Source: Kofleriaceae bacterium (GTDB lineage Bacteria > Myxococcota_A > Polyangia > Haliangiales > Haliangiaceae). From it: DNA of 51,915 nucleotides. Made by a program: the position numbers and the translations under genes. Shown here piece by piece: positions 51,883 to 51,915 of this stretch. Where the stretch lies: positions 1 to 51,915 of the forward strand of contig JANTGM010000033.1 in assembly GCA_024762925.1 (NCBI GenBank), in the 5' to 3' direction. Every line of letters begins with the position of its first letter. Position 1 is the stretch's first letter. The notes below the pieces were generated by a model that saw only the letters and a program-made list of their open reading frames with translations, was not told the origin of the DNA and did no database searches.

Positions 51883-51915
51883 TGTGGGATCCAGAGGCAT
51901 AGAACGCCCTGGCTC

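Overview
The window looks like chromosomal DNA of a myxobacterium-like organism (Myxococcota, the former Deltaproteobacteria). The grounds are: a von Willebrand protein with CDGxDNDCDG (MopE-type) repeats and a MYXO-CTERM-like tail; a leucine-rich-repeat protein with the TIGR02996 companion motif; about ten lipoproteins, many of lineage-specific type; an EGF-domain lipoprotein; TPR proteins with a TonB/AgmX-like C-terminus; and NtrC/sigma-54 style regulation. This assignment is inference from gene content. No rRNA, tRNA, CRISPR array, integrase or transposase was seen.

Layout. 1-210: a 64-bp tandem repeat. 211-3427 (-): lipoprotein, nadK, recN. 3525-5571 (+): a strong promoter, then rplM-rpsI-argC. 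5600-7777 (-): three coupled envelope proteins. 7919-9449: a small acidic protein and a proline-rich WxxGxW lipoprotein. 9565-16594 (+): the most interesting stretch. It holds an HTH/EgtD-like methyltransferase, a membrane histidine kinase and an NtrC-type regulator, joined by start/stop overlaps. A palindrome and a sigma-54 promoter follow, then a secreted coiled-coil protein, a beta-barrel-like protein and a Cys-rich lipoprotein. 16862-20813: two universal stress proteins, a hibernation factor and a PhoB/PhoR-like pair whose kinase is soluble. 21226-23354 (-): groES-groEL under a sigma-70 promoter with a perfect CIRCE operator. 23522-24720 (+): two conserved-looking genes of unknown function. 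24846-31065 (-): lipoproteins, panB-panC, two TPR proteins and an EGF/kelch-like lipoprotein. 31418-35045: an acyl-ACP thioesterase-like gene, a possible frameshifted remnant, an Ntn-hydrolase-like protein and a barrel-like protein. 35141-38450 (-): dsbD-like and LRR genes. 38631-43097 (+): pheA-hisC-lipoprotein-aroA. 43105-44862 (-): the MopE/VWA protein. 45139-46383 (+): an MFS transporter. 46373-49942 (-): modABC behind an aspartic-protease-like lipoprotein. 50132-51686 (+): a zinc-ribbon membrane protein, a YgfZ-like protein and a 37-residue basic protein.

How the genes work together. Housekeeping blocks (ribosomal proteins, chaperonin, NAD kinase, aromatic, arginine and pantothenate synthesis, molybdate uptake) alternate with envelope proteins of unknown role. 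The 9565-16594 region can be read as one unit: a regulator pair with a methyltransferase partner, a sigma-54 promoter and an envelope operon as the likely target. A small CTAG-bounded repeat with a conserved hairpin occurs in at least three intergenic copies (31286-31393, 50479-50634, 51781-51882) and a diverged fourth (31193-31263).
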